From positions 1 through 6,658 of the forward strand of contig JADGHD010000280.1 in the NCBI GenBank assembly GCA_019689615.1: 6,658 bases of DNA, written 5' to 3'. This DNA is from Frankia sp. Its GTDB lineage: Bacteria; Actinomycetota; Actinomycetes; Frankiales; Frankiaceae. Every line of letters begins with the position of its first letter. Within the stretch, counting starts at the first letter, position 1. A program made the position numbers and the translations under genes. Under the pieces are notes generated by a model. That model was not told the DNA's origin, did no database searches, and saw only the letters and a list, made by a program, of their open reading frames with translations. Positions 1 to 6,131 of this stretch are shown in pieces.

Positions 1-390
1 TGGGTGGGGCTGGTGAAGCTGGCGGTCGGGCGGGACCGGCCGGCGGACGTCGAGCCGCTCGGCTCGGCCTTCGGGTTCGCCTACCCGTCCGGGCACGCGC
101 TCGGCGTGCTCGTCGCCGCCGGCGCCGGGGCGCTGGTGGTACGTGGCTGGACCGGGCGGGCGCCCGGCTGGCGGTACTGGCTGCCGGCCGGGGCCGCGGT
201 GGGGTTGTGCGGCCTGTCCCGGATCGCGCTCGGCGTCCATTACCCGTCGGACGTCGTCGGCGGGTACCTGCTGGGCGGTGCCTGGGTGCTCGGCGTGACG
301 CTGGCCGCCAGCCGGCTTGCCCGGCCGCCCCGGGTGACCAGGGCGGACAGCGCGCGCACCGGAACGCGGGCCAGCGCCGACGCCCGATGA
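1..390 (+). CDS. PAP2-family membrane phosphatase, 5' truncated
   Basis: The reading frame is open from base 1 and ends with TGA at 388-390, so the N-terminus lies outside the window; about 129 residues remain. All three signature motifs of the PAP2/type 2 phosphatidic acid phosphatase superfamily are visible. They are KX6RP (KLAVGRDRP, residues 6-14 of the visible part), PSGH (29-32, with the catalytic acid/base His) and SRX5HX3D (SRIALGVHYPSD, 73-84, with the nucleophile His and its Asp partner). Hydrophobic stretches at about 33-47, 59-72 and 84-101 fit the usual multi-helix membrane core with the active site facing outwards. The last 25 residues are Arg/Ala-rich and poorly conserved in look. 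Family members dephosphorylate lipid phosphates or undecaprenyl pyrophosphate; the substrate here cannot be told. The GTG at base 4 is internal and not a credible start, because motif 1 begins only five codons into the window. Confidence 0.9.
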   Translation, partial: WVGLVKLAVGRDRPADVEPLGSAFGFAYPSGHALGVLVAAGAGALVVRGWTGRAPGWRYWLPAGAAVGLCGLSRIALGVHYPSDVVGGYLLGGAWVLGVTLAASRLARPPRVTRADSARTGTRASADAR

Positions 391-433
391 CGACGATGGC
401 CGGACGACGACGGTCGCCCGACGACGAGCACGG

Positions 434-471
434 ATGAAAAGACCAGCCGACCGCGTCCGCCGGCCGGCTGG
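434..471 (-). terminator. Probable intrinsic terminator of the phosphotransferase gene
   Basis: A perfect 7-bp stem (CCAGCCG at 443-449, CGGCTGG at 465-471) closes a 15-base loop. Read on the minus strand it is followed by TCTTTTCAT (442 to 434), a T-rich tract in an otherwise very GC-rich region. It begins 29 bases after the kinase stop codon, where a terminator for the minus-strand operon is expected. On the plus strand no T-run follows, so it should not act the same way on the converging phosphatase transcript. The short stem and broken T-run keep confidence moderate. Confidence 0.5.
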
Positions 472-499
472 CGCTCACCATCTCCTGGCGGTTCATCTC

Positions 500-1480
500 T
501 TAGCGGTATGGGCTCCACCGCCGGGTGCGGTCTTTGTCGCGCAGGCTGGCCAAGCGGACCCGGAACTGCTCCGCCACCGTCGGGCTGCTGCCCAGAATCG
601 GCAGGATGCTGGTAACCAGCTTCAGTTCCCGGACGGCCCGCAGGACCGGGTAACCGTCCCAGCGGGTGATGTCAAAGCCATAGGTGGCGGCCAGGTCGGC
701 CTGCATCTGCCGGGGAAAACCGAACCGTTCGACGCCGACGGCCACCGGGATGAGATCCCATTCGGCCGGGCCGACGCACGTCGAATCGAAGTCGCAGATG
801 ACGACGTTGCCCGCCGGCGTGCGGATCAGGTTGCCGAGGTGGGCGTCCCCGTGCACCACCACGGTGCCCAGTTGGTAGCGGACGCCCGCCAGCGCCTCCG
901 CCACATCGGCGGCCAGGTTCTCCAGGAACGCCCGGTCGGCGTCGGGTAACGCCTCCGCGTCTGCCAGCCGGCGGCGGACGTCGTCCAGCGGGTCCCAGGG
1001 TGGCAGCGGCGGCTGGGGCGGTGGGAGCCGGTGCAGCCGGCGCAGCACCCGGCCCAGGTCGACGCAGGTCACCGGGCCACCGGTGCCGGCGTCGGTCCAC
1101 AGCGTGGCCACCCACCTGCTGGCCCGCACCGGGGCCGGCACCCCGGGCAGCAGCCGGACGGCCGGCACCCCCTCCTCCGCGAGCCAGCGGGCTACCTGGA
1201 CCACCTTGGGCACCCGGTGGGTCATCGCGTCCGACGTGGCGATCCGGGCCACCGCGCCGGCCCGGGGCAGTCGGTACACCGCGTTGACCGTCAGCTTGAT
1301 CGGGATGGCGTCGGTGTCGTCCACGCCGGCCGCGGCGCAGATCTCGGCCAGCCCGCGCCGGGTGGCCTCGGCCGTGAACCGCCCGCCGCCCCGCGGGCCG
1401 ACCGAGCCGCCCGCCTCGTCGACAGCCTGCCGCCGCGCCGCGCCAGCAGCGTCCGTCAGGTCCCCGCGCAGCGGCTCCAC
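500..1480 (-). CDS. APH-family phosphotransferase (aminoglycoside/choline kinase fold)
   Basis: Predicted to be an ATP-dependent small-molecule kinase of the aminoglycoside phosphotransferase superfamily (PF01636-like). Numbering from the longer GTG start at 1525 (341 aa), the Brenner-type catalytic loop VHGDAHLGNL is at 224-233 (Asp227, Asn232) and the metal-binding motif VICDFDS at 242-248 (Asp245). These are followed by GPAEWDLIPVA, typical of the family. The N-lobe (about 77-145) includes VYRLPRAGAVARIAT, where Arg94 seems to sit at the usual nucleotide-binding Lys position. The C-terminus ends in RRWSPYR. I prefer the GTG at 1480 (326 aa) because GGGAG lies 9 bases upstream, whereas the GTG at 1525 has no visible ribosome binding site. 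The gene follows the TPR gene on the same strand, with a gap of 55 bases (10 if it starts at 1525), so the two are probably cotranscribed. The substrate is unknown and resistance should not be assumed, since most actinobacterial relatives are uncharacterised. Confidence 0.88.
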   Translation of the reverse strand: MEPLRGDLTDAAGAARRQAVDEAGGSVGPRGGGRFTAEATRRGLAEICAAAGVDDTDAIPIKLTVNAVYRLPRAGAVARIATSDAMTHRVPKVVQVARWLAEEGVPAVRLLPGVPAPVRASRWVATLWTDAGTGGPVTCVDLGRVLRRLHRLPPPQPPLPPWDPLDDVRRRLADAEALPDADRAFLENLAADVAEALAGVRYQLGTVVVHGDAHLGNLIRTPAGNVVICDFDSTCVGPAEWDLIPVAVGVERFGFPRQMQADLAATYGFDITRWDGYPVLRAVRELKLVTSILPILGSSPTVAEQFRVRLASLRDKDRTRRWSPYR

Positions 1481-1535
1481 GCTCGACTGCTCCCGGCCGT
1501 CGTCGCCGGGTAATCTCCCGCGCACGGCCGGCGGG

Positions 1536-3284
1536 TCAGGCGCATGCCAAACCCGAACCGTCGTGGCCAGTAGTACACGCCGAACCGGGCGCCGGGTCGA
1601 CCGCCGCCGCCCCGAACCCCGGCACGAGCCCAGAGCTACGCGGGGGCGGCAGCGGCTGGCCAGCCGGGCTCATGCGGGCCGTGGCGACGGCGCCCGCCGC
1701 GCGGCTCCTGGGGCTGGCCACGGCCGCGGCACAGGCGGCGACTCCGCCCGCGGCCAGGGCGGCCGGCGTGCCCGACCCCGCCTGCGCCATCGGGTCGGTG
1801 ACCGGGCCGCCAGCCGGGCGCTGCTCGCTCGCCGACCGCTGCCATTCGCGGACCAGCGCGGCCAGCTCACGCACCTCGCTGACCTCGCCGTGCTGCTGCG
1901 TGGCCGCCAGCAGCTGGTCAGCCCGGCTGGAGACCGACGCGACGGTCCGGCCCCAGGAGATCTGGATCGCCTCCGTCGCCAGCGCGCAGACCCGCTCGAG
2001 CTCCAGCCGCCCAGCGCGGGCCAGCGCGAGCGCCAGGTCGAGCCGGATGACCGAGCGGAAGCCCGGGGCGTTCATCCCGTCGAGCCGGGGCAGCGCGAGC
2101 TCGGCGTGCTCCTGCGCCGCCTGCGGCCGGTTGAGCAGGCAGAACGCCGTCGTCGCGTTGTAGGGGACCTCGACCGGGTGGAACTCGTCGAAGCTCGGGC
2201 CCGGCCGGCCCCAGTGGTCCGGCGGGATCTCGTCGGCGAGGTCGTAGGCGTGGTCGAGCGCCCTGGCTGCCCCGCCGACGTCGCCGAGCGCGGCCAGCGC
2301 CCTGGCCTCCTGGCAGACCAGGCGGGCGCGCACCGGGCCGCTGCGCACGTGGCGCTGGCCGTTGCGGGCCAGCCGCAGCGCCTCGTCCGGCCGGCCGTCG
2401 TAGAACTCGGTGACCGCGCCGATCTCGCGGGCCGAGCCGCACAGCGGGCCGTCGCCGGTGGCGAGCCCGGCCAGGTATGCCTGGCTGGCCAGCGCCCGGG
2501 CGCCGGCGACGTCACCGTTCTTGAACGCGGCGTCCGCGCGCACGACGGCGACCCGGCCGGCGACCAGACGCAGCCGGCGCCACTGGCTGTCGGACACCCG
2601 CCGGCGGGCGAGCCGCTCCAGGCCACGGCCCAGCCGGGCCGTCTGGGCGAGGATGTGCGCCGGTGGGATGACTTCGTGCGCGGCCAGGGCCTCGCCGAGG
2701 ATCCCCTCGGCGCGGTCCAGGGCCAGCTGGACCGGGCTGGCGGCCAGCATGTCGGACACCTCCATGATCTTGCCCTGCATGAGCAGTGCGCCAACCACCG
2801 CCGCTCCGGCGTACCGGTGGAACTGGCGGCGGTCGGCCCTCGCCCGCAGGGTGCTTCCCCCGAAGCCATCGTCCGCGCCAGCGGCCGGGCCGCCAGCCGT
2901 CGGCGTGGTCTCTCCCGTGGTCTCCATGCAGGTGCAGACGCCTTTGCATGGATCAGCGGCCGGCGGCACCGGATCCACTGGCCCGGTCGGGCCAGCCGGG
3001 CCGCCGTCCGCCAGCGCGGCCTGGTTCGCCGGTCCCTCGGGGCGAGCCGGCCGCGCGGCCCCGGCGGAATCGGCGGCGCCGGTGCCCTGGGTGGCGGGGT
3101 CGGTGCCGGTCGGGCTGAGCCAGCCCGCGATGTCCCGTGGCCGGTCCGGGCGCTGCGCGGCCAGCCCCGGGTAGTCCTGCGGGCGGTCATCTGGCGAACG
3201 ACGGGCAAAGGGGACCACGGCCGCACCCGGGATATCCGAGGCGCCGTCCCGGGACCCGTGTGCTGGTCCGCCGACAAATGGCAT
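1536..3284 (-). CDS. TPR-repeat protein, regulator-like, no HTH seen
   Basis: A 582-residue protein starting at an ATG with a very strong ribosome binding site. Residues 1-150 are Pro/Gly/Ala-rich and probably disordered, with a cysteine cluster CKGVCTC at 113-119. A basic DRRQFHRYAG stretch leads into a short hydrophobic segment (159-169). Residues about 185-485 are helical with TPR-like spacing: units near 243-275, 285-313, 318-350, 372-400 and 411-443. This resembles the C-terminal part of actinobacterial XRE-type regulators (a short RR-F/L linker, then TPRs, ending in a final helix at 465-485), but I see no helix-turn-helix in front of it. Residues 486-582 are again low complexity. It may be a scaffold, a sensor domain that acts with a partner, or a regulator that has lost its DNA-binding part. 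The frame is also open upstream to a GTG at 3461, but those extra codons lack a comparable start signal. It is probably cotranscribed with the downstream kinase. Confidence 0.8.
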   Translation of the reverse strand: MPFVGGPAHGSRDGASDIPGAAVVPFARRSPDDRPQDYPGLAAQRPDRPRDIAGWLSPTGTDPATQGTGAADSAGAARPARPEGPANQAALADGGPAGPTGPVDPVPPAADPCKGVCTCMETTGETTPTAGGPAAGADDGFGGSTLRARADRRQFHRYAGAAVVGALLMQGKIMEVSDMLAASPVQLALDRAEGILGEALAAHEVIPPAHILAQTARLGRGLERLARRRVSDSQWRRLRLVAGRVAVVRADAAFKNGDVAGARALASQAYLAGLATGDGPLCGSAREIGAVTEFYDGRPDEALRLARNGQRHVRSGPVRARLVCQEARALAALGDVGGAARALDHAYDLADEIPPDHWGRPGPSFDEFHPVEVPYNATTAFCLLNRPQAAQEHAELALPRLDGMNAPGFRSVIRLDLALALARAGRLELERVCALATEAIQISWGRTVASVSSRADQLLAATQQHGEVSEVRELAALVREWQRSASEQRPAGGPVTDPMAQAGSGTPAALAAGGVAACAAAVASPRSRAAGAVATARMSPAGQPLPPPRSSGLVPGFGAAAVDPAPGSACTTGHDGSGLACA

Positions 3285-3290
3285 TGTTTG

Positions 3291-3298
3291 TCCTCCTT
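3291..3298 (-). promoter_or_regulatory. Strong Shine-Dalgarno site of the TPR gene
   Basis: On the minus strand the sequence reads AAGGAGGA, then CAAACA, then ATG (3284). This is a near-perfect anti-16S match with a 7-base gap from AGGAGG to the start. It decides the start codon: the longer frame beginning at 3461 and the internal ATG at residue 120 have nothing similar. It is the strongest ribosome binding site in the window, suggesting efficient translation once the gene is transcribed. Confidence 0.85.
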
Positions 3299-3327
3299 CG
3301 GGCCCCGGCCGCTCACGGCCAACCGGG

Positions 3328-3371
3328 ACCTTATGGACCAAGATCCCTACAACTCCAGGACTTTGGTCCCG
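3328..3371 (-). promoter_or_regulatory. Candidate promoter with DosR/DevR-like palindrome
   Basis: The minus strand at 3371-3356 reads CGGGACCAAAGTCCTG. It agrees at 14 of 16 positions with the core SGGGACTWWAGTCCCS of the mycobacterial DosR (DevR) box. Downstream lies TAAGGT (3333-3328), which fits the actinobacterial -10 pattern TAnnnT. A start near 3321 would leave a leader of about 37 bases containing the strong ribosome binding site, and would centre the palindrome at about -43, a normal activator position. No TTGACA-like -35 is seen, as in many activator-dependent promoters. A second, weaker copy (AGGGATCTTGGTCCAT, 3348-3333, 10 of 16) overlaps the -10. The link to DosR rests on motif resemblance only. 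Confidence 0.45.
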
Positions 3372-3858
3372 GCGAGAGCGTAGATCGATGGAATTGGGGG
3401 CCGGCCGTCCCAAGAGACCGGGACACGTGAGGACCACACGTATTGACGCGCCGCCGCTCACTCAAAGTGACGGCCGGCAGCCGACTGCCGCTGGACTGCG
3501 GCTTACGGCGGGCATGATACGAACCCGCCGAAAGGGACGAATTCGGACGACGTCGTACAGGAACTCGCTAACTTGACGACGCCCAGCCGGAACCAGCGCC
3601 CGTTGTGGGTACTCATGGTAATCGTCGCGCGGTGGCGAGAACGTGATGAGAAAGGCGGTGTCACGGACGCGCGGACAGTGGCCTGACGGTGTGCCCGCGC
3701 CCAGCCAGCCCCGCCGCCGGCACGGCCCAGGCCATCGCCCGCCCTCCGGACAGGCCGTCGGTGGACGGCCGGCCGACCTCGGTTCACCGGTTCGGCCACC
3801 CGCGGCCGCGCGCCGTCCGTCTGGCGGCAGGAGGGCTACTGGCAACCGGACAGGTCGG
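3372..3858. other. Intergenic region without a convincing gene
   Basis: These bases separate the divergent TPR and folP genes. The part from about 3440 to 3650 is visibly less GC-rich than its surroundings. It holds a small perfect inverted repeat TCACT-CAA-AGTGA (3458-3470), a 7-bp hairpin GGCCGTC-GGTG-GACGGCC (3753-3770) and two TTGACG hexamers (3443, 3573) without a -10 at proper spacing. A 37-codon minus-strand frame (3616-3503, beginning MSTHNGRWFRLG, ending FVSCPP) is open, but it has no ribosome binding site and no recognised relative. I do not call it a gene. No tRNA or known riboswitch was recognised. Confidence 0.6.
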
Positions 3859-3871
3859 TAGCCTCGGGGCA
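3859..3871 (+). promoter_or_regulatory. Candidate leaderless promoter of folP
   Basis: TAGCCT at 3859-3864 fits the actinobacterial -10 pattern TAnnnT and is followed by exactly six bases before the ATG at 3871. If transcription starts at that A, the hexamer sits at -12 to -7 and the mRNA has no leader. No ribosome binding site precedes the ATG, which agrees with leaderless translation. No clear -35 is visible 17-18 bases upstream. Confidence 0.45.
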
Positions 3872-4839
3872 TGTCGAGCCGCCCCCGTGACGCCGGCCCG
3901 CCCGCAGGAAGAGCCGACGCGGCGGCGGCACCAGAGGGCAGCCCCGGATCAGCGGTCACCAGCCAGGCCGCAGCCGCCGAGCAGAGCGGTTCCGTGATGG
4001 CCCGGCTGCTGGCCGCCGGGCCGACCCGGGTGATGGGGGTCATCAACGTCACCCCGGACTCGTTCTCCGACGGCGGCACCTACGCCGACCAGACCGACGC
4101 CGTCCGGGCCGGGCTGCGGATGGTCGCCGAGGGGGCGGACATCGTCGACGTCGGCGGCGAGTCGACCAGGCCCGGGGCCCTGCGGGTGGACGCCGCCGAG
4201 GAGCGCCGGCGGGTGCTGCCGGTGGTCGCGGAGCTCGCCGCGGCGGGCGTGGCGGTCAGCATCGACACCACCAGGGCCAGCGTCGCGGAGGCGGCGCTCG
4301 ACGCCGGCGCGGTGCTGGTCAACGACGTGTCGTCGGCGGCCGACCCCGACCTGCTCGCCCTGGTGGCCGAGCGCGGCGCGCACTACGTGCTCATGCACGC
4401 CAGAGGCGCGAGCGCGGACATGGCCAAGCGCTCCTTCTACGGGGACGTGGTCGCCGACGTCATCGCGGAGCTGTCCAGCCGGATGGCGGTTGTCCTCGAC
4501 GCCGGGATCCCGGCCGAACGAGTGATCATCGACCCCGGGATCGGGTTCGCCAAGCGGTTCGAGCACAACTGGACGCTGCTCGCCCACCTGGACGCGTTCA
4601 CCGTCTTCAGGCGCCCGCTGCTGGTCGGGACCTCGCGCAAGTCGTTCCTCGGCGCCACGCTCGCCGGGCCGGACGGCACCCCCCGGCCGGTGGACGAGCG
4701 CGAGGACGCCACCCAGGCGACCACGACCATGCTCGCTGACCGCGGGGTGTGGGCCGTGCGGGTGCACGCCGTGCGCCCGGCGGTGGACGCGGTCCGCGTG
4801 GTCACCGCCTGGCACCGGGCCGCCGCCAGCTGGTCCTGA
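3871..4839 (+). CDS. folP: Dihydropteroate synthase
   Basis: Condenses 6-hydroxymethyl-7,8-dihydropterin pyrophosphate with p-aminobenzoate to give 7,8-dihydropteroate in the cytosolic folate pathway; it is the sulfonamide target. The 322-residue TIM-barrel shows the family landmarks in order: GVINVTPDSFSDGG (56-69), DVGGESTRPGA (93-103), VSIDTTRASVAEAAL (129-143), VNDVSS (150-155), DPGIGFAKRFEHN (221-233, with the pterin-binding Asp and Lys), GTSRKSFLG (253-261) and RVHAVR (297-302, the phosphate-binding Arg and His). The catalytic set looks complete. Residues 1-42 are an Ala/Gly/Pro-rich extension ahead of the barrel. An alternative ATG at 3997 (280 aa) would give the usual length but has only a weak ribosome binding site, whereas 3871 fits a leaderless start. 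The GTP cyclohydrolase gene folE, often found just upstream in actinobacteria, is absent from this window. Confidence 0.97.
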   Translation: MSSRPRDAGPPAGRADAAAAPEGSPGSAVTSQAAAAEQSGSVMARLLAAGPTRVMGVINVTPDSFSDGGTYADQTDAVRAGLRMVAEGADIVDVGGESTRPGALRVDAAEERRRVLPVVAELAAAGVAVSIDTTRASVAEAALDAGAVLVNDVSSAADPDLLALVAERGAHYVLMHARGASADMAKRSFYGDVVADVIAELSSRMAVVLDAGIPAERVIIDPGIGFAKRFEHNWTLLAHLDAFTVFRRPLLVGTSRKSFLGATLAGPDGTPRPVDEREDATQATTTMLADRGVWAVRVHAVRPAVDAVRVVTAWHRAAASWS

Positions 4840-5202
4840 CCGGTACGGTGTCCGCCGTGCCCGGCGCCCGCCGGGCACCGCCGCATCCTGTCCCACGCGC
4901 CGCTCGGGCCGGTCCCGGCCGGTCCCGCTGGCCGTCGCCACTGCCGGAACCACCGGGCCAACGGAACGAGGACGCGCCGGCCGGCGTTGACGTCCGAGGC
5001 GAGGGCGGTCGCGCCCGGGTGCGGTCTCGCCGGCCCGGCGGGACGGCCACCAGGGCACGCCCGCCCCAGTAGCGCCGCCGGCCAGCCGACGCCGTGCCCG
5101 CCCCAGCCCACGCCGTGCCGGGGCCTGGCCGAGGCGGCGTGGGCTGGGGCGGCGAGTGTGGCCGGAGCAGGACGATGACGAACCCGGAGGGCGACGCACC
5201 CG
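4840..5202 (+). other. folP-folB intergenic gap, structured, no clear gene
   Basis: These 363 bases contain no protein I can recognise. A frame from GTG 4857 to TAG 5072 (71 codons) is Arg/Pro-rich and looks like non-coding GC-rich sequence. It is preceded by TACGGT (4844-4849), a TAnnnT box seven bases before the GTG, which could be an internal promoter directly after folP. The right half carries repeats: GCCCGCCCCAG at 5059-5069 and 5096-5106, ACGCCGTGCC at 5089-5098 and 5110-5119, and the long inverted repeat listed separately. A GGAGG at 5186-5190 lies 12 bases before the folB ATG, slightly further away than ideal. Confidence 0.6.
5098..5152. repeat. Perfect 18-bp inverted repeat upstream of folB
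   Basis: The left arm CCGCCCCAGCCCACGCCG (5098-5115) is exactly complementary to the right arm CGGCGTGGGCTGGGGCGG (5135-5152), with a 19-base loop. In RNA this would be a very stable hairpin ending 50 bases before the folB start. No T-run follows on either strand, so it is not a canonical intrinsic terminator. It could still end or slow folP transcripts, protect an mRNA end, or fold in a folB leader. Its role is inference. Confidence 0.85.
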
Positions 5203-5580
5203 ATGACCACAGCAACGACGGCGGACCGGATCACCCTGACCGGCCTGCGGGTGCGCGGCCGGCATGGCGTGCTACCCGCCGAGCGGGAACTCGGCCAGGA
5301 GTTCGTCGTCGACGTCACGCTCTGGCTCGACACCGCGCCCGCCGCGGCCGCCGACGACGTCACCCTGACCGTGCACTACGGCGAGCTGGCGGAGGCGCTG
5401 GCCGCGGTGGTCGCCGGGGAGCCGGTGGACCTGCTGGAGACGCTGGCGGAGCGGCTCGCCGCGGTGTGCCTGGCCGACAAGCGGGTCGAGCGCGCCGAGG
5501 TCACCGTGCACAAGCCGGCGGCGCCGATCCCGCTGGCCTTCGACGACGTCGCCGTGACCATCGTCCGGGAGCGCCGATGA
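5203..5580 (+). CDS. folB: Dihydroneopterin aldolase
   Basis: Cleaves 7,8-dihydroneopterin to 6-hydroxymethyl-7,8-dihydropterin and glycolaldehyde, supplying FolK. The 125-residue length is normal for the family, which forms ring-shaped oligomers. Landmarks are TLTGLRVRGRHGVLPAERELGQEFVVDV (11-38, written here only as the pattern GRHGV then AERELGQ), VHYGELAE (57-64) and VHKPAAPIP (102-110). By comparison with Staphylococcus aureus FolB, Glu27, Tyr59 and Lys104 correspond to the substrate-binding and catalytic residues, so the enzyme should be active. The start is the ATG at 5203, with GGAGG 12 bases upstream; an ATG at 5175 is in another frame. The stop overlaps the folK start by an ATGA, indicating coupled translation. 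It is separated from folP by an unusually long gap and may have its own promoter. Confidence 0.96.
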   Translation: MTTATTADRITLTGLRVRGRHGVLPAERELGQEFVVDVTLWLDTAPAAAADDVTLTVHYGELAEALAAVVAGEPVDLLETLAERLAAVCLADKRVERAEVTVHKPAAPIPLAFDDVAVTIVRERR

Positions 5581-6131
5581 GCGGGCGGGAGGAGACGCGG
5601 CCGGCGGCCCCGGCGGGCCAGGAGCAGGGGCACGCGGTGCTCGCGCTCGGCTCCAACCTCGGCGACCGGGCGGCCACGCTGCGCTCGGCGACCGCACTGC
5701 TGGACAAGCTGCTGGGCGTGCTCGCCGCCTCCCCGGTGTACGAGACCGTGCCGGTGGGCGGCCCGCCGCAGGACGACTACCTCAACGCCGTGCTGCTGGT
5801 GCGGCCCGCGCCGCCGCGGGAGCTGCTGGCGGCGGCCCGCGAAGCCGAGGCCGCGGCCGACCGGGTCAGGACCGTGCGCTGGGGGCCGCGCACGCTCGAC
5901 GTGGACGTCATCGCCTGCGGCGCGCTGACCAGCGACGACCCGGAGATCCTTGTCCCGCACCCGCGGGCGCACCTGCGGGCGTTCGTCTGCGTGCCCTGGC
6001 TCGACGTGGACCCGGACGCCTGGCTGCCCGGGCACGGCCGGCTCGCCGACCTGGTCGCCGGGCTCGAGGCCGCCGGGGAGACCGCCGGCCTGCGCCGGAC
6101 CGACGTGGACCTGCGGGGCCTCGGCGGATGA
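5577..6131 (+). CDS. folK: 6-Hydroxymethyldihydropterin pyrophosphokinase (HPPK)
   Basis: Transfers pyrophosphate from ATP to 6-hydroxymethyl-7,8-dihydropterin, making the FolP substrate. The 184-residue protein has LALGSNLGDR (22-31), SPVYETVPVGG (52-62) followed by the YLNAV motif (68-72), RWGPRTLDVDVI (101-112, with the two Mg-binding Asp residues) and LVPHPRAHLRAF (125-136), all hallmarks of HPPK. The first 18 residues and the C-terminal 30 are additions relative to the roughly 160-residue E. coli enzyme and look flexible. ATG 5577 overlaps the folB stop as ATGA, and the folK stop overlaps the next ATG in the same way, so start choice and operon structure support each other. The frame is also open upstream through folB to about 5094, but that part is Arg/Gly-rich and not homologous to HPPK. 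Confidence 0.97.
   Translation: MSGREETRPAAPAGQEQGHAVLALGSNLGDRAATLRSATALLDKLLGVLAASPVYETVPVGGPPQDDYLNAVLLVRPAPPRELLAAAREAEAAADRVRTVRWGPRTLDVDVIACGALTSDDPEILVPHPRAHLRAFVCVPWLDVDPDAWLPGHGRLADLVAGLEAAGETAGLRRTDVDLRGLGG

Noticed and set aside
386..432. GACGAC-rich stretch after the PAP2 stop as a possible tandem repeat
   Set aside because: The units are irregular and short, and such runs are common by chance in this base composition.
500..1480. Calling the kinase an aminoglycoside resistance gene
   Set aside because: Only general superfamily motifs are present; nothing seen identifies an antibiotic substrate.
1083..3383. A 766-codon open frame on the plus strand
   Set aside because: It is antisense to the kinase and TPR genes, is Arg/Pro/Ala-rich without domain motifs, and has the composition expected of an opposite-strand shadow in very GC-rich DNA.
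3285..3461. N-terminal extension of the TPR protein to a GTG at 3461
   Set aside because: The ATG at 3284 has a near-perfect ribosome binding site, and the extension would run across the candidate promoter and palindrome.
3753..3770. 7-bp hairpin upstream of folP as a terminator
   Set aside because: No T-run follows on either strand, and no gene ends nearby that would need it.
3949..5265. A 438-codon minus-strand frame opposite folP
   Set aside because: Composition is dominated by Gly, Arg, Pro and Val with no motifs, and folP on the other strand is unambiguous.
5094..5576. Upstream extension of the folK frame, including an ATG at 5175, through all of folB
   Set aside because: The extension is Arg/Gly-rich and overlaps the clear folB coding sequence in another frame; the ATGA overlap at 5577 is the natural folK start.
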